A stretch of 64,000 bases of DNA from Neisseria canis (GTDB lineage: Bacteria > Pseudomonadota > Gammaproteobacteria > Burkholderiales > Neisseriaceae). Positions 26,746-35,676 of this stretch are shown piece after piece. The first letter of the stretch is position 1, and the number at the start of each line of letters is the position of its first letter. The stretch covers positions 930,001 through 994,000 of the forward strand of contig NZ_LR134313.1 in NCBI RefSeq assembly GCF_900636765.1, in the 5' to 3' direction. The notes beneath the pieces are model-generated. The model searched no databases. It was given only the letters and a program-made list of their open reading frames with translations, and was not told where the DNA came from. A program made the translations under genes and the position numbers.

Positions 26746-27159
26746 ATGGAAGCTGGGTTATATGAAAAACTGACGGGTTATTATTCTGATGGTGTGGCAA
26801 TTGAAGGAATGTCCAGCAGCAGACAGTTAATAAAAAGTGTGTTAGATAATATCCAGCGTATTTTAAATAGTCGCAGTGGTGCGATTAAACATTTGCCTGA
26901 TTATGGTATTCCGGACTTGAGTATGGTCTATAAAAATCTACCGTCCAGTGCTCATGATTTACGCAACTGTATGAAGCAAACATTGTTGAAATATGAACCG
27001 AGGTTAACCAGTTTAAACATAGAGCTAACCGAATCCAAAGATAATTTAATGATACTTTGTTATCAATTGGATTGTAGTATTGAAAGCGTCGGATCGGTAA
27101 TCATTGACACTTATTTTATGCCGGAGGGGACGGTTACTGTTAAAAATAATGTTTCTTGA
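26746..27159 (+). CDS. tssE: TssE, gp25-like T6SS baseplate protein
   Basis: This 137-residue protein is homologous to phage T4 gp25. Visible motifs are SVLDNIQRILNSRSGA, LPDYGIPDLS and TLLKYEPRLTSLNIEL, which contains the conserved EPRL. It is the last gene of the plus-strand unit. The palindrome at 27174-27232 begins 15 bp after its stop and may terminate transcription. Confidence 0.93.
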   Translation: MEAGLYEKLTGYYSDGVAIEGMSSSRQLIKSVLDNIQRILNSRSGAIKHLPDYGIPDLSMVYKNLPSSAHDLRNCMKQTLLKYEPRLTSLNIELTESKDNLMILCYQLDCSIESVGSVIIDTYFMPEGTVTVKNNVS

Positions 27160-27173
27160 TAATCAGGAAAATA

Positions 27174-27232
27174 TATAGTCAATCTACTTAATGTTAATGA
27201 TATCGTCATTAACATTAAGTAGATTGACTATA
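27174..27232. repeat. Perfect 27-bp inverted repeat (Correia-like minimal element)
   Basis: The arm TATAGTCAATCTACTTAATG extends to 27 bases and is repeated in perfect inverse after a 5-base spacer (TATCG). The end TAAGTAGATTGACTATA is also found at the edge of the Correia-like element at 32311-32464. This looks like two Correia ends joined head to head with the core deleted. It could also fold as a terminator for the tssE transcript. Confidence 0.85.
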
Positions 27233-27273
27233 GTTTACAGGATTGGATAGAGATAACAGTGAGACCTTTGCGT

Positions 27274-28135
27274 TGTAGAAAATCCTAGCGTTGTTTACAG
27301 TATTTGAAAGACAATTCTGTATGAACATCCATAAAAACACCCGCTTAACCCACATAGCCGTCAAGCCATATGGCGTGCTTATACCCAAGACAAAACCACC
27401 GTTACCTCTTTGGCTAGGCAGTACAACGTCAGCAGAGTAACCATTTACCGCATATTGAAAGCCGCCCGGCTGCAATTGCTGACCTCCCAGAAGAGTAAAA
27501 CAGGCTAAATACGGTATGAAACGTCTGGCTAAGGTCGAACGGGAAATTGAAGAGAAATTAAAGAAAAAAGCCAAACGCTACAATAAATCTTATCCTGGCG
27601 AGATGGTTCATGTTGATACCAAACGATTGCCGCTACTGCGCCATCAAAAAGCAACCGAACAGAGGGATTATCTGTTTGTTGCTATTGATGATTTCTCTCG
27701 GAAGCTGTATGCGGCCATCTTGCCTGACCGTACTTCGACCAGCGCGGCCAAATTCCTAGTGCGAGATGTGATCGACTGCTGTCCTTATACTATAGAGTGT
27801 GTTTATTCCGATAACGGCATGGAATACAAGGGCAGCGCCGCCAATCATCCGTTTAGCGTCGCATGCTATGAGAACCATATCGGCCAATTGTTACCCGCGT
27901 CGCCCGACCACAAACCAACGGTAAAGCGGAGCGGGTAATACGCACGCTGATGGAGATGTGGCACGACAAAGGGCAATTTAAAGATTCGGAACACCGGCGC
28001 AAGGAGTTGTGCCGATTTGTAAATTACTACAATACAGTCAAATCACATAGCGGTTTGAAAGGAGAGACACCTTTCGAGGTATTGCAGGCTTATTTTTCTC
28101 AACCTATTGTGTAAACAACGCGACGATTTCTAACA
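27274..28135 (+). mobile_element. Decayed IS481-family element
   Basis: The 862-bp remnant has recognisable ends (TGTAGAAAATCCTAGCGTTG at left, TTAGAAATCGTCGCGTTGTT in complement at right). It contains a transposase broken several times. The start region has lost bases after AAAACACCCGC, a short deletion removes the NSTNNRF-type segment near 27490, and a shift occurs near 27890 before the ARPQTNGKAERV motif. The central part (EMVHVDTKRLPLLRHQKA, ECVYSDNGMEYKG) is readable at 27516-27938. It differs from the intact copy, so it is an older insertion. Confidence 0.88.
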
Positions 28136-28538
28136 CAAAGTGAGTGCGCAAAGCCATCTGAAGGCGATGTGTTTGAACCTGTTGAAAGCAGCCAACAGGC
28201 TGCGTGGGTCTGTTGTTGCCTGAATAGCAGCTCACATACCCGATTATCGGGTATGTGAGGAGAATAGAGAGATGATTTAGAACGGAAAACAGCCGAAACC
28301 CTGTGTTTGGGTTTCGGCTGTTGGGTAAAGATGTTATTTTGCAAAGGTATCGGCTTGTAACCTGGTAGAGCGCTGCGTTTCGGGTTGAAAACAAAATGCA
28401 AGATACTCGGGCTAAGCCCGAGTATGACAAGCGTACTATTTTTAAGTTGATACACTATAGAGATTAGCTTTAACTGAAAGTCGAATGCCTGTCTGAAAAA
28501 CCGTTTTCAGACAGGCATTCGAGTATCTGGCGAACAGG
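28136..28538. repeat. Repeat-filled gap: two strong hairpins, a REP half-copy and a DUS terminator
   Basis: No gene is evident. From left to right there is a 13-bp stem at 28231-28259 (CTCACATACCCGA arms), then a 13-bp stem at 28289-28321 with arms ACAGCCGAAACCC and GGGTTTCGGCTGT. Then come ATACTCGGG/CCCGAGTAT hairpin bases (28404-28427) leading into a Correia-like end TTTTTAAGTTGATACACTATA (28439-28459). Last is the inverted DUS pair at 28483-28520, which probably terminates purD on the minus strand. Confidence 0.75.
28483..28520 (-). terminator. DUS inverted-repeat terminator after purD
   Basis: GAATGCCTGTCTGAAAA and its complement flank a 4-base loop. The pair combines two full TG-wad DUS and lies 18 bp downstream of the purD stop. 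Confidence 0.8.
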
Positions 28539-29810
28539 TCAGCGCCTGATGGCTTTATCCGCAATATCCGTGCGGTATTGCATGCCGTCGAACGAGATGT
28601 GTTCAAGCGCTTGGTAGGCTTTGGCTTTGGCTTCAGCCACGCCGTTGCCCAAGCCGACTACGCATAACACGCGGCCGCCGTTGGTGAGGATTTCGCCGCC
28701 GTTGCCTTGGATGGTGCCGGCGTGGAACACTTTGCCGATGGCGTTAGCTTCATCCAAGCCGGAAATAGCGTCGCCTTTTTTCGGGCTTTCGGGGTAGTTT
28801 TGCGCGGCCAGCACCACGCCCACTGCGGTTTGCGGGCTCCATTCCGCTTCAACGCCGTCCAGTTTGCGCTCAAGTGCGGCTTGGATTAAATCGACAAAAT
28901 CGCTGTTGAGGCGGCTCATAATCGGTTGGGTTTCGGGGTCGCCGAAGCGGCAGTTGAACTCGATGGTGTAGGGCGCGCCGCTTTCGTCTATCATCAGGCC
29001 GGCATAGAGGAAGCCGGTAAATTCGTTGCCGTCGGCTTTCATGCCGCGCACTGTGGGCAGGATGATTTCGTTCATCACGCGCTCATACACGGCATCGGTT
29101 ACCACGGGTGCGGGGCTGTACGCGCCCATACCGCCGGTGTTGGGCCCTTGATCGTTGTTTAACAGGCGTTTGTGGTCCTGGCTGGTGGCCATCGGCAACA
29201 CATGTTCGCCGTCAACCATTACGATAAAGCTGGCTTCTTCGCCTTGCAGGAAATCTTCAATTACCACGCGCGCGCCGGCGTTGCCCATTTTGTTGCCGAG
29301 CAGCATATCGTCGATGGCGGCGTGTGCTTCGTCCAAAGTCACCGCCACAATCACGCCTTTGCCTGCGGCCAGACCGTCGGCTTTAATCACAATCGGCGCG
29401 CCTTTTCGGTTTACATACTCATGCGCCTGATCGGCCTGCTCGAAGGTTTGGTATTGCGCAGTGGGAATGCCGTGTTTTTTCATAAAGGCTTTGGCAAAGT
29501 CTTTCGAGCTTTCCAGCTGCGCGGCAGCACGGGTGGGGCCGAACACGGGCAGGCCGGCGGCGCGGAAGTCGTCCACAATGCCGGCGGCCAGCGGCGCTTC
29601 GGGGCCGACCACGGTAAAGGCGATATGTTCGGCTTGGCAAAACGCGATTAAATCTTGATGCGCGGTTTTATCGAGATTCTGCAATTTAGGCTCTTGCGCC
29701 GTGCCCGCGTTGCCCGGGGCGACAAAAACAGTTTCCACTTTGGGCGATTGTGCCAGCTTCCAAGCTAAAGCGTGTTCGCGCCCGCCGCTGCCGATAACGA
29801 GAAGTTTCAT
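28539..29810 (-). CDS. purD: Phosphoribosylamine-glycine ligase (GAR synthetase)
   Basis: This 423-residue cytoplasmic enzyme performs the second step of purine synthesis, ATP-dependent joining of glycine to phosphoribosylamine. The start MKLLVIGSGGREHALAWKL is the family signature. The ATP-grasp part shows IKADGLAAGKGVIVA, EASFIVMVDGEHVLP, DHKRLLNNDQGPNTGGMGAY and IEFNCRFGDPETQPI. Length is normal. It is transcribed away from mnmG and appears monocistronic with a DUS terminator. Confidence 0.97.
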   Translation of the reverse strand: MKLLVIGSGGREHALAWKLAQSPKVETVFVAPGNAGTAQEPKLQNLDKTAHQDLIAFCQAEHIAFTVVGPEAPLAAGIVDDFRAAGLPVFGPTRAAAQLESSKDFAKAFMKKHGIPTAQYQTFEQADQAHEYVNRKGAPIVIKADGLAAGKGVIVAVTLDEAHAAIDDMLLGNKMGNAGARVVIEDFLQGEEASFIVMVDGEHVLPMATSQDHKRLLNNDQGPNTGGMGAYSPAPVVTDAVYERVMNEIILPTVRGMKADGNEFTGFLYAGLMIDESGAPYTIEFNCRFGDPETQPIMSRLNSDFVDLIQAALERKLDGVEAEWSPQTAVGVVLAAQNYPESPKKGDAISGLDEANAIGKVFHAGTIQGNGGEILTNGGRVLCVVGLGNGVAEAKAKAYQALEHISFDGMQYRTDIADKAIRR

Positions 29811-29830
29811 AGCTTTCCTTTGCGGTAAGG

Positions 29831-29875
29831 TTTCAGACAGGCATTATAGCGGATTTCACGATATGCCTGTCTGAA
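29831..29875 (-). terminator. Inverted DUS pair between the small membrane gene and purD
   Basis: TTTCAGACAGGCAT (29831-29844) and ATGCCTGTCTGAAA (29862-29875) face each other across 17 bases. It may end the transcript of the minus-strand gene at 29899. Confidence 0.6.
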
Positions 29876-29898
29876 AGCCCGCCGCTGCCGAAAGCATT

Positions 29899-30108
29899 TT
29901 ATTCTTCTTTTTTATTATGCATTTTCTTAGCTAACTTAAGCATGGTTACCCTGACTGTAAGAATTATCAGCGTGAAGCCTGCGCTAAGCAGCACTGAGTT
30001 TAAGAAGCTGTATCCCGATGCAAAATAAAACATAAGAAACAACACCATCAATACAATCGCAAACATTATTTGCTCGCTGGGTTTGAGTATGCTTTCTTTT
30101 GTATTCAT
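29899..30108 (-). CDS. Small membrane protein of unknown function (69 aa)
   Basis: It has two adjacent hydrophobic segments (IMFAIVLMVLFLMFYFASGY and LLSAGFTLIILTVRV) after a short polar N-terminus, ending KLAKKMHNKKEE. I chose the internal ATG (MNTKESILKPSEQ) because GGAGCTT precedes it. An upstream ATG would add 22 unlikely residues. I recognise no family. Confidence 0.55.
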   Translation of the reverse strand: MNTKESILKPSEQIMFAIVLMVLFLMFYFASGYSFLNSVLLSAGFTLIILTVRVTMLKLAKKMHNKKEE

Positions 30109-30298
30109 ATAAGCTCCAAAATAACATTTGATATTTAATCTGTTAAACAACCGGGCAAATGGAATGTTCCGCATTTGCCCGGCTGGTTTTCAAAAATTTT
30201 CATTTAATATGTTTAAGGCCAATCTGCTTCAGCTCTATTAAGTTGAACCCTTTACCTGTGCGGAAGCCGCCAAACTATTAGGCAAAACATACACAACG

Positions 30299-30336
30299 AG
30301 GCCGTCTGAAACCGTCAAACCAGTTTCAGACGGCCT
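30299..30336 (+). repeat. AG-DUS inverted pair upstream of mnmG
   Basis: AGGCCGTCTGAAAC (30299-30312) and its complement (30323-30336) form a 14-bp stem. This is the AG dialect rather than the locally dominant TG-wad type, 47 bp before the mnmG start. Confidence 0.8.
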
Positions 30337-30382
30337 TAAAAGCGCGTACAATCACGCTATTTTTCTTATTGCATTCAACACC

Positions 30383-32269
30383 ATGATTTACCCCAAAACC
30401 TATGATGTCATCGTGGTCGGCGGCGGCCATGCCGGCACCGAAGCCGCCCTCGCCGCCGCACGCATGGGCGCGCAAACGCTTTTACTCACACACAATATCG
30501 AAACCCTCGGCCAAATGTCGTGCAACCCCTCCATCGGCGGCATCGGCAAAGGCCATCTCGTGCGCGAAGTCGATGCACTCGGCGGAGCCATGGCCTTGGC
30601 TACCGATATGTCGGGCATTCAATTCCGCCGCCTAAACGCCAGCAAAGGCCCCGCAGTACGCGCCACCCGCGCACAGGCCGACCGCATTCTGTATAAAGCC
30701 GCCATCCGCGAAATGCTCGAAAACCAGCCCAATCTCGAGATTTTCCAGCAGTCGGTTGAAGACATCACGCTCGAAGGCGAACGCGCAAGCGGCGTGAAAA
30801 CCGCCATGGGCGTCGAATTCAAAGGCCGTGCCGTTGTACTCACCGCAGGCACATTCCTTGCCGGCAAAATCCACATCGGCTTGGAAAACTATGCCGGCGG
30901 ACGCGCAGGCGACCCTGCCGCACAAGGCTTGTCGGGTCGTCTGAAAGAACTCAACCTGCCGCAAAGCCGCCTCAAAACCGGCACGCCGCCGCGCATCGAC
31001 GGGCGCACCATCGACTTCTCCAAACTCATCGAGCAGCCCGGCGACACCCCCGTACCCGTGTTTTCCGTGCGCGGCAGCGCCGCCTTGCACCCGCGCCAAG
31101 TGTCGTGCTGGATTACCCACACCAACCTGCAAACGCACGACATCATCCGCTCCGGTTTCGACCGCAGCCCCATGTTCACCGGCAAAATCGAAGGTGTCGG
31201 CCCGCGCTACTGCCCCTCGATTGAAGACAAAATCAACCGCTTTGCCGACAAAGACAGCCATCAAATCTTCTTAGAACCCGAAGGCCTGACCACCAACGAA
31301 TACTACCCCAACGGCATCTCCACCAGCCTGCCGTTCGACATCCAGCTCGCCCTCGTGCGCTCCATGAAAGGCTTGGAAAACGCCCACATCCTGCGCCCCG
31401 GCTACGCCATCGAATACGACTATTTCGACCCGCGCAACCTCAAAGCCAGCCTTGAAACCAAAAGCATCGCCGGCCTGTTTTTCGCCGGACAAATCAACGG
31501 CACCACCGGCTACGAAGAAGCCGCCGCACAAGGCCTGTTGGCCGGAGCCAACGCCGTACAGTATGTGCGCGAACGCGACCCGCTGCTGCTGCGCCGCGAA
31601 CAAGCCTATCTCGGCGTGTTGGTAGACGACTTAATCACCAAAGGCGTAAACGAGCCTTACCGCATGTTTACCAGCCGCGCCGAATACCGCCTGCAACTGC
31701 GCGAAGACAACGCCGACATGCGCCTTACCGAAGACGGCTACAAAATCGGCCTCGTTACCGAACCGCAATGGCAGGCTTTCGAGCAAAAACGCGAACAGAT
31801 CGAACGCGAAATCCAGCGCCTGCGCAGCACATGGTACACCCCCGCCAAACTGCCCGAGAGCGAACAAACCCGCGTGTTCGGCCAAAAACTTTCCCGCGAA
31901 GCCAGCCTGCACGACCTTCTGCGCCGCCCCAATATCGACTACGCCTCGCTGATGACTTTGGAAGGCGCACAGCCCGAACAATGCCTGTCTGAAAATGTGA
32001 TTGAGCAGGTGGAAATCCAAGTGAAATACCAAGGCTATATCGACCGCCAAAACGAAGAAATCGAAGGCCGCCGCGACATCGAAACCCTGAAACTGCCATC
32101 TGAAATCGATTACGGCAAAGTCAAAGGCTTATCCGCCGAAGTGCAGCAGAAACTCAACCAGCACCGCCCCGAAACCGTAGGCCAAGCCTCGCGCATTTCC
32201 GGCGTGACCCCCGCCGCCGTCGCCTTGCTGATGGTACATTTGAAGCGCGGATTTAAAGATGCGAAGTAG
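30383..32269 (+). CDS. mnmG: MnmG (GidA), tRNA wobble-uridine modification enzyme
   Basis: This 628-residue FAD protein works with MnmE to add the carboxymethylaminomethyl group to U34 of certain tRNAs. The dinucleotide-binding start [20 protein letters not shown], then [33 protein letters not shown] and [18 protein letters not shown] are signature segments. The C-terminal helical domain ends [16 protein letters not shown]. Its GC-rich codon use matches the Neisseria core genome. One wad DUS lies within it near 31982. Confidence 0.97.
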   Translation: MIYPKTYDVIVVGGGHAGTEAALAAARMGAQTLLLTHNIETLGQMSCNPSIGGIGKGHLVREVDALGGAMALATDMSGIQFRRLNASKGPAVRATRAQADRILYKAAIREMLENQPNLEIFQQSVEDITLEGERASGVKTAMGVEFKGRAVVLTAGTFLAGKIHIGLENYAGGRAGDPAAQGLSGRLKELNLPQSRLKTGTPPRIDGRTIDFSKLIEQPGDTPVPVFSVRGSAALHPRQVSCWITHTNLQTHDIIRSGFDRSPMFTGKIEGVGPRYCPSIEDKINRFADKDSHQIFLEPEGLTTNEYYPNGISTSLPFDIQLALVRSMKGLENAHILRPGYAIEYDYFDPRNLKASLETKSIAGLFFAGQINGTTGYEEAAAQGLLAGANAVQYVRERDPLLLRREQAYLGVLVDDLITKGVNEPYRMFTSRAEYRLQLREDNADMRLTEDGYKIGLVTEPQWQAFEQKREQIEREIQRLRSTWYTPAKLPESEQTRVFGQKLSREASLHDLLRRPNIDYASLMTLEGAQPEQCLSENVIEQVEIQVKYQGYIDRQNEEIEGRRDIETLKLPSEIDYGKVKGLSAEVQQKLNQHRPETVGQASRISGVTPAAVALLMVHLKRGFKDAK

Positions 32270-32310
32270 GGCGGTGGTTTCCGTACGGACGGTAAATCAA
32301 CTTAAACCGC

Positions 32311-32464
32311 TATAGCCAATCCATTCAACTTTTACTACACGTTGCTGCGCCTTAGCTCAAAGGGAACGATTTTGTAAGCTGCTGAAGCAGCAACACAGTC
32401 AGCCCCCTACTACCTGTACTGTCTTCGGCTTGCCTTGTATTCAAAATTAAGTAGATTGACTATA
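32311..32464. repeat. Correia-like repeat element
   Basis: The 154-bp element starts TATAGCCAATCCATTCAACT and ends TTAAGTAGATTGACTATA. The interior contains the Correia hallmarks CTACCTGTACTGTCTTCGGC and TTGCCTTGTATTC. The same internal string, in opposite orientation, forms the element at 53986-54143. It lies between mnmG and lysR. Confidence 0.85.
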
Positions 32465-32521
32465 TACACTTGTTAAACCCGATGATAACGGTAGGCATAA
32501 TGATCTAATGCGTTTAACGGT

Positions 32522-32560
32522 AAAAATGCCTGTCTGAAAAAGTTTCAGACAGGCATTTTT
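32522..32560 (-). terminator. DUS hairpin overlapping the lysR 3' end
   Basis: AAAAATGCCTGTCTGAAA and its complement form an 18-bp stem. The TGA inside the right arm is the lysR stop codon. The hairpin ends with T-rich sequence on either strand. Confidence 0.85.
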
Positions 32561-33438
32561 GCTTTCTCACTCAAAAAATCAATAAAGCTCCTCACTTTCG
32601 CACTTAAAAAAGCACGATCCACATAAGCTGCATAGAGTTTGACCGCTTTGATATGGTAATCCGGTAGCAGTTGTATCATGTTTCCGGCCGCTACATCTTC
32701 GGTAACGCACCATGCAGGCTGGAAGCCGATACCGGCTCCGGCACGGATCAGGCTGCCGACCATAAGGGTGCTGTCGCTGTGAATGGTTGCATTTAATTCC
32801 AACAGGCATCGTCGGCCGTTCTGCTTATGTTGGATTTCGATGCGGCTCATATCGGTGTAGGAAGGCAGTAGTGCAGGATGCTGTGAGGCTTCTTCGGGGC
32901 TTTCCGGTATACCGTTGCGTTGCAGGTACTCCGGTGAGGCAAGGAGGAAAAACTCTATATTGGCCAATGGCTTGACAATTAGTGATGGTCCCGGGTCGTT
33001 GGAAACGCGCAGGGCGAGGTCGAAGCCGTCGGCGATTAGGTCGGTGTGTCGGTTGCTGAGTACCAAGTCGAGGGATACTTCGGGATAGCGTTGTTTGTAT
33101 TCGCTGATCCAGCGGCTGACACGCGGGCTGGCAAACCATTGCGGCATGGTAATGCGCAGGATGCCTTGCGGTTTTTCGGTAACGCCTGCGGCTTTTTGAG
33201 CGGCGGTTTCGAGTGTTTCGAGAGCGTGGCAACATTGGCGGTAATAATCTTCCCCGGCCTCGGTAAGGCGGAGATTGCGGCTGTTGCGGTGTAAGAGTTT
33301 GGTTTGGAGGGTATTTTCCAAATGACTTATGTGTTTGCTGGTCATGGCGTTGGAAATACCGAGGCGTTCGGCGGCGCGGGTAAAACTGCCGTTCTCGACT
33401 ACTTGGCGAAACACCTTGAGGCTGAACAGTGTATCCAT
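32545..33438 (-). CDS. LysR-family transcriptional regulator
   Basis: This 297-residue protein has an N-terminal winged helix (FRQVVENGSFTRAAERLGI, NAMTSKHISHLENTL, LLHRNSRNLRLTEAG) and a C-terminal effector-binding domain. It is divergent from doxX with a 100-bp shared gap, the usual arrangement for a LysR that controls its neighbour. The last codons ATG CCT GTC TGA (MPV stop) are the DUS itself, so the uptake sequence supplies the stop codon. The inducer is unknown. The doxX/dioxygenase neighbours hint at quinone or aromatic stress. Confidence 0.9.
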   Translation of the reverse strand: MDTLFSLKVFRQVVENGSFTRAAERLGISNAMTSKHISHLENTLQTKLLHRNSRNLRLTEAGEDYYRQCCHALETLETAAQKAAGVTEKPQGILRITMPQWFASPRVSRWISEYKQRYPEVSLDLVLSNRHTDLIADGFDLALRVSNDPGPSLIVKPLANIEFFLLASPEYLQRNGIPESPEEASQHPALLPSYTDMSRIEIQHKQNGRRCLLELNATIHSDSTLMVGSLIRAGAGIGFQPAWCVTEDVAAGNMIQLLPDYHIKAVKLYAAYVDRAFLSAKVRSFIDFLSEKAKMPV

Positions 33439-33538
33439 GATTTCTTATTAAGAAATGATTATTAAACAAAAAGAGTATATATCTACTGAAAAGAAATATC
33501 TATACTGCGACCATCTTTTAACTGTATGAGTAATCTCC

Positions 33539-33949
33539 ATGACAAATACTAATCACGATTTAAACCGTTTCCAACCCATATTGTTGTCTGTTCTTCGTAT
33601 CACGTCGGCTTATATGTTTATGCTGCACGGCACGGCAAAATTGTTTGAGCTGCCGCATATCGGAATGTTTGACGGTTTGCAGCTGGTATCTATTTACGGT
33701 TTGGCAGGTATCCTTGAAGTATTCGGCGGTATATTGCTGCTTTTGGGCTTGTTTACCCGTCCCGTAGCATTTGTGTTGTCCGGTATGATGGCTGTTGCTT
33801 ATTTTATGGCTCATGCGGCTCAAGCCCCTGTTTTACCGTTGATAAACGGAGGAGAACCTGCGGCATTGTTCTGCTTTATTTTTCTGTATATCGCGGCGGC
33901 CGGCGGCGGCGCTTGGGCTTTGGATAACAAATTGGGTAAAAAAGCATAA
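33539..33949 (+). CDS. DoxX-family membrane protein
   Basis: In this 136-residue protein four hydrophobic segments are visible (LLSVLRITSAYMFMLHGTAK, LVSIYGLAGILEVFGGILLL, VAFVLSGMMAVAYFMAHA, AALFCFIFLYIAAAGG). This is the DoxX layout with the typical GG and HG residues. These small integral membrane proteins often accompany oxidative or quinone-stress regulators. It is divergent from lysR and the likely regulated target. Confidence 0.88.
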   Translation: MTNTNHDLNRFQPILLSVLRITSAYMFMLHGTAKLFELPHIGMFDGLQLVSIYGLAGILEVFGGILLLLGLFTRPVAFVLSGMMAVAYFMAHAAQAPVLPLINGGEPAALFCFIFLYIAAAGGGAWALDNKLGKKA

Positions 33950-34212
33950 CGCCGTTCGAAGTTGTTTTGCTTTCCGGCCCTTGCTTAGGGAATCCATATG
34001 ATTCAATTTATGGCAACTCCTTACTTACTATATCAAGCAAGGCAGCTTTTTTAACAATTTGTTTTTTATCATTATCTGTTCCGTCATGTTTGATCTTGGC
34101 TCAAGTATGGCGGACATAATGTTTTATTGTTTTATTAAGTTTATTTATCACGGTTTTACCAAACCAGCGTTATCCCTTTTTAAGGGGAACCGTTATATTC
34201 CAAACTAGTAAT

Positions 34213-34998
34213 ATGAACAGAATCCCTGCTTTATTCCTCGGCCACGGCAGTCCGATGAATGCAATCGAAGCCGATAATCCTTTTAACACCGGCTTTAAAC
34301 AGGTGGCGGAAAAGTTTCCCAAGCCCCGTGCCATATTGATGATTTCTGCCCATTGGTACGGCGATGCTTTGCAAGTATCTGGCAGCACCGCTCCGGCCAT
34401 GATTTATGATTTTTACGGCTTTCCCGAAGAGCTGAACCAAGTGCAGTATCCTGCTTCCGGCAGCCCCGAACTTGCCGCCGAAGTGCAGCGTTTGCTCGCG
34501 CCCGAACCGGTATCCGTCGATATGCTTCGGGGGTTCGACCACGGCACATGGGGTGTACTCAAGCATCTTTATCCCGAAGCCGACATTCCCGTCGTGCAAC
34601 TGAGCCTGAACCGGAATCAACCCGCCGAATGGCATTTCGCACTGGCGCAAAAGCTCAAGCCCTTGCGCGAACAAGGCGTGTTGGTTGTCGGCAGCGGCAA
34701 TATCGTTCACAACCTGCGCACCATCAGCTTTGCCCATATCCGCCAAGCGGGTGCGGCTTACGAATGGGCGGAAACCTTCCGCCGCGACATCAACCAAGCC
34801 ATTTTGAATCGGGACAACGAAACCTTGATCCACTACTTGCGCTTGGGCGAGGCTGCCGCTTTATCTGTGCCCACGCCCGAACATTACCTGCCCCTGCTCT
34901 ACATTATGGCGTTGCGCGATGAAGAAGATGAAGTCAAGCTGTTCAACGACGTGATTGTCGGCGGTTCGTTAAGCATGACTTCGGTGTTGCTGGGATAA
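34213..34998 (+). CDS. 4,5-DOPA-type extradiol dioxygenase (LigB superfamily, YgiD-like)
   Basis: This 261-residue protein begins RIPALFLGHGSPMNAIE, with LMISAHWYG, FDHGTWGVLKHLYPEADIPVVQLS and GSGNIVHNLRTISF further on. These His-containing motifs are shared by the YgiD/DODA group of class III extradiol dioxygenases. The physiological substrate is unknown. It follows doxX at 263 bp in the same orientation, so it may be a second target of the LysR regulator. It is unrelated in fold to the catechol 2,3-dioxygenase at 62236-63162. Confidence 0.88.
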   Translation: MNRIPALFLGHGSPMNAIEADNPFNTGFKQVAEKFPKPRAILMISAHWYGDALQVSGSTAPAMIYDFYGFPEELNQVQYPASGSPELAAEVQRLLAPEPVSVDMLRGFDHGTWGVLKHLYPEADIPVVQLSLNRNQPAEWHFALAQKLKPLREQGVLVVGSGNIVHNLRTISFAHIRQAGAAYEWAETFRRDINQAILNRDNETLIHYLRLGEAAALSVPTPEHYLPLLYIMALRDEEDEVKLFNDVIVGGSLSMTSVLLG

Positions 34999-35060
34999 TT
35001 TTTTCACTTATACTTTGAATCAATGGCTTATACTTTTCAGACGGCCTCAGTTATATAGAA

Positions 35061-35205
35061 TGAGACCTTTGTAAAGCCTTCAGATGTGGATGCAGTTCAA
35101 GGCGTAGCAGCACAGCGAGTGCAGACATATCAGATAGATAGGCAAACGAGCGGGCAGCGCACAACGCAGAAATGCGCCGCAGATGGGAGGGTTACAAAAG
35201 TCTCA
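35061..35205. repeat. MITE-like element with TGAGACCTTTGTAA ends
   Basis: The 145-bp stretch starts TGAGACCTTTGTAA and ends TTACAAAAGTCTCA, imperfect inverted ends. No coding content. AG-DUS copies sit directly on both sides (TTTTCAGACGGCCT ending at 35047 and AGGCCGTCTGAAAA from 35206). Confidence 0.65.
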
Positions 35206-35233
35206 GGCCGTCTGAAAATCCCATAAGCGCATT

Positions 35234-35578
35234 ATGAATATCCCCAACATTATCCGTTTTGCCGATTATCTGGTTGACCGCCCCGCCGAATCGGTACGCA
35301 CGGTGCTGCATCAAGGGCGGCAGATGAACATGGTGCTGTGGCAGATTCCGCCCGGCGGCAAACTGCCTGCACACCGCCATCCGCAAGGGCAGGATATTTG
35401 GCTGGTGCTGCAAGGCCGCGCCGAATTATTGGATGATGAAAACAGCGGCCGGATAATCGGCGCGGGCGAAAGCATTGTGATCGATTCAGGCTTGATACAC
35501 GGAGTGCGCAATAACGGAGCAGAAGATTGCGTGCTGGTTTCAGTGGTGTATGCCGAAGCGGGGTTTGAAGCGGTTTGA
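35234..35578 (+). CDS. Small single-domain cupin protein
   Basis: This 114-residue protein has a cupin core: PGGKLPAHRHPQGQDIWLVL for the first motif (metal-type His residues) and IDSGLIHGVRNNG for the second. No catalytic partner domain. Enzyme or sensor activity cannot be assigned. It follows the YgiD-like gene on the same strand, separated by the MITE-like element, and ends at a DUS terminator. Confidence 0.85.
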   Translation: MNIPNIIRFADYLVDRPAESVRTVLHQGRQMNMVLWQIPPGGKLPAHRHPQGQDIWLVLQGRAELLDDENSGRIIGAGESIVIDSGLIHGVRNNGAEDCVLVSVVYAEAGFEAV

Positions 35579-35581
35579 ACA

Positions 35582-35614
35582 AATGCCTGTCTGAAAACGT
35601 TTCAGACAGGCATT
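35582..35614 (+). terminator. DUS inverted-repeat terminator after the cupin gene
   Basis: AATGCCTGTCTGAAA and its complement form a 15-bp stem with a 3-base loop, 4 bp after the stop codon. Confidence 0.85.
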
Positions 35615-35676
35615 ATGGTTTTATCATGGCCGGGTATGGCCAAGCTGCGCTAGATTAAGTTGATTGGCTGTATCCG

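Noticed and set aside
28289..28321. Hairpin ACAGCCGAAACCC as a CRISPR-like repeat
   Set aside because: Single occurrence with no regular spacers; matches a dispersed neisserial repeat end instead.
30230..30300. Short frame resembling a transposase N-terminus ([16 protein letters not shown]) upstream of mnmG
   Set aside because: Too short and without ends or core motifs; could be chance or an old scar, so not listed as an element.
35638..35672. Solo Correia-like end (TTAAGTTGATTGGCTGTA) before slam
   Set aside because: Only one end can be seen; the partner end and core are missing, so it was not called as an element.
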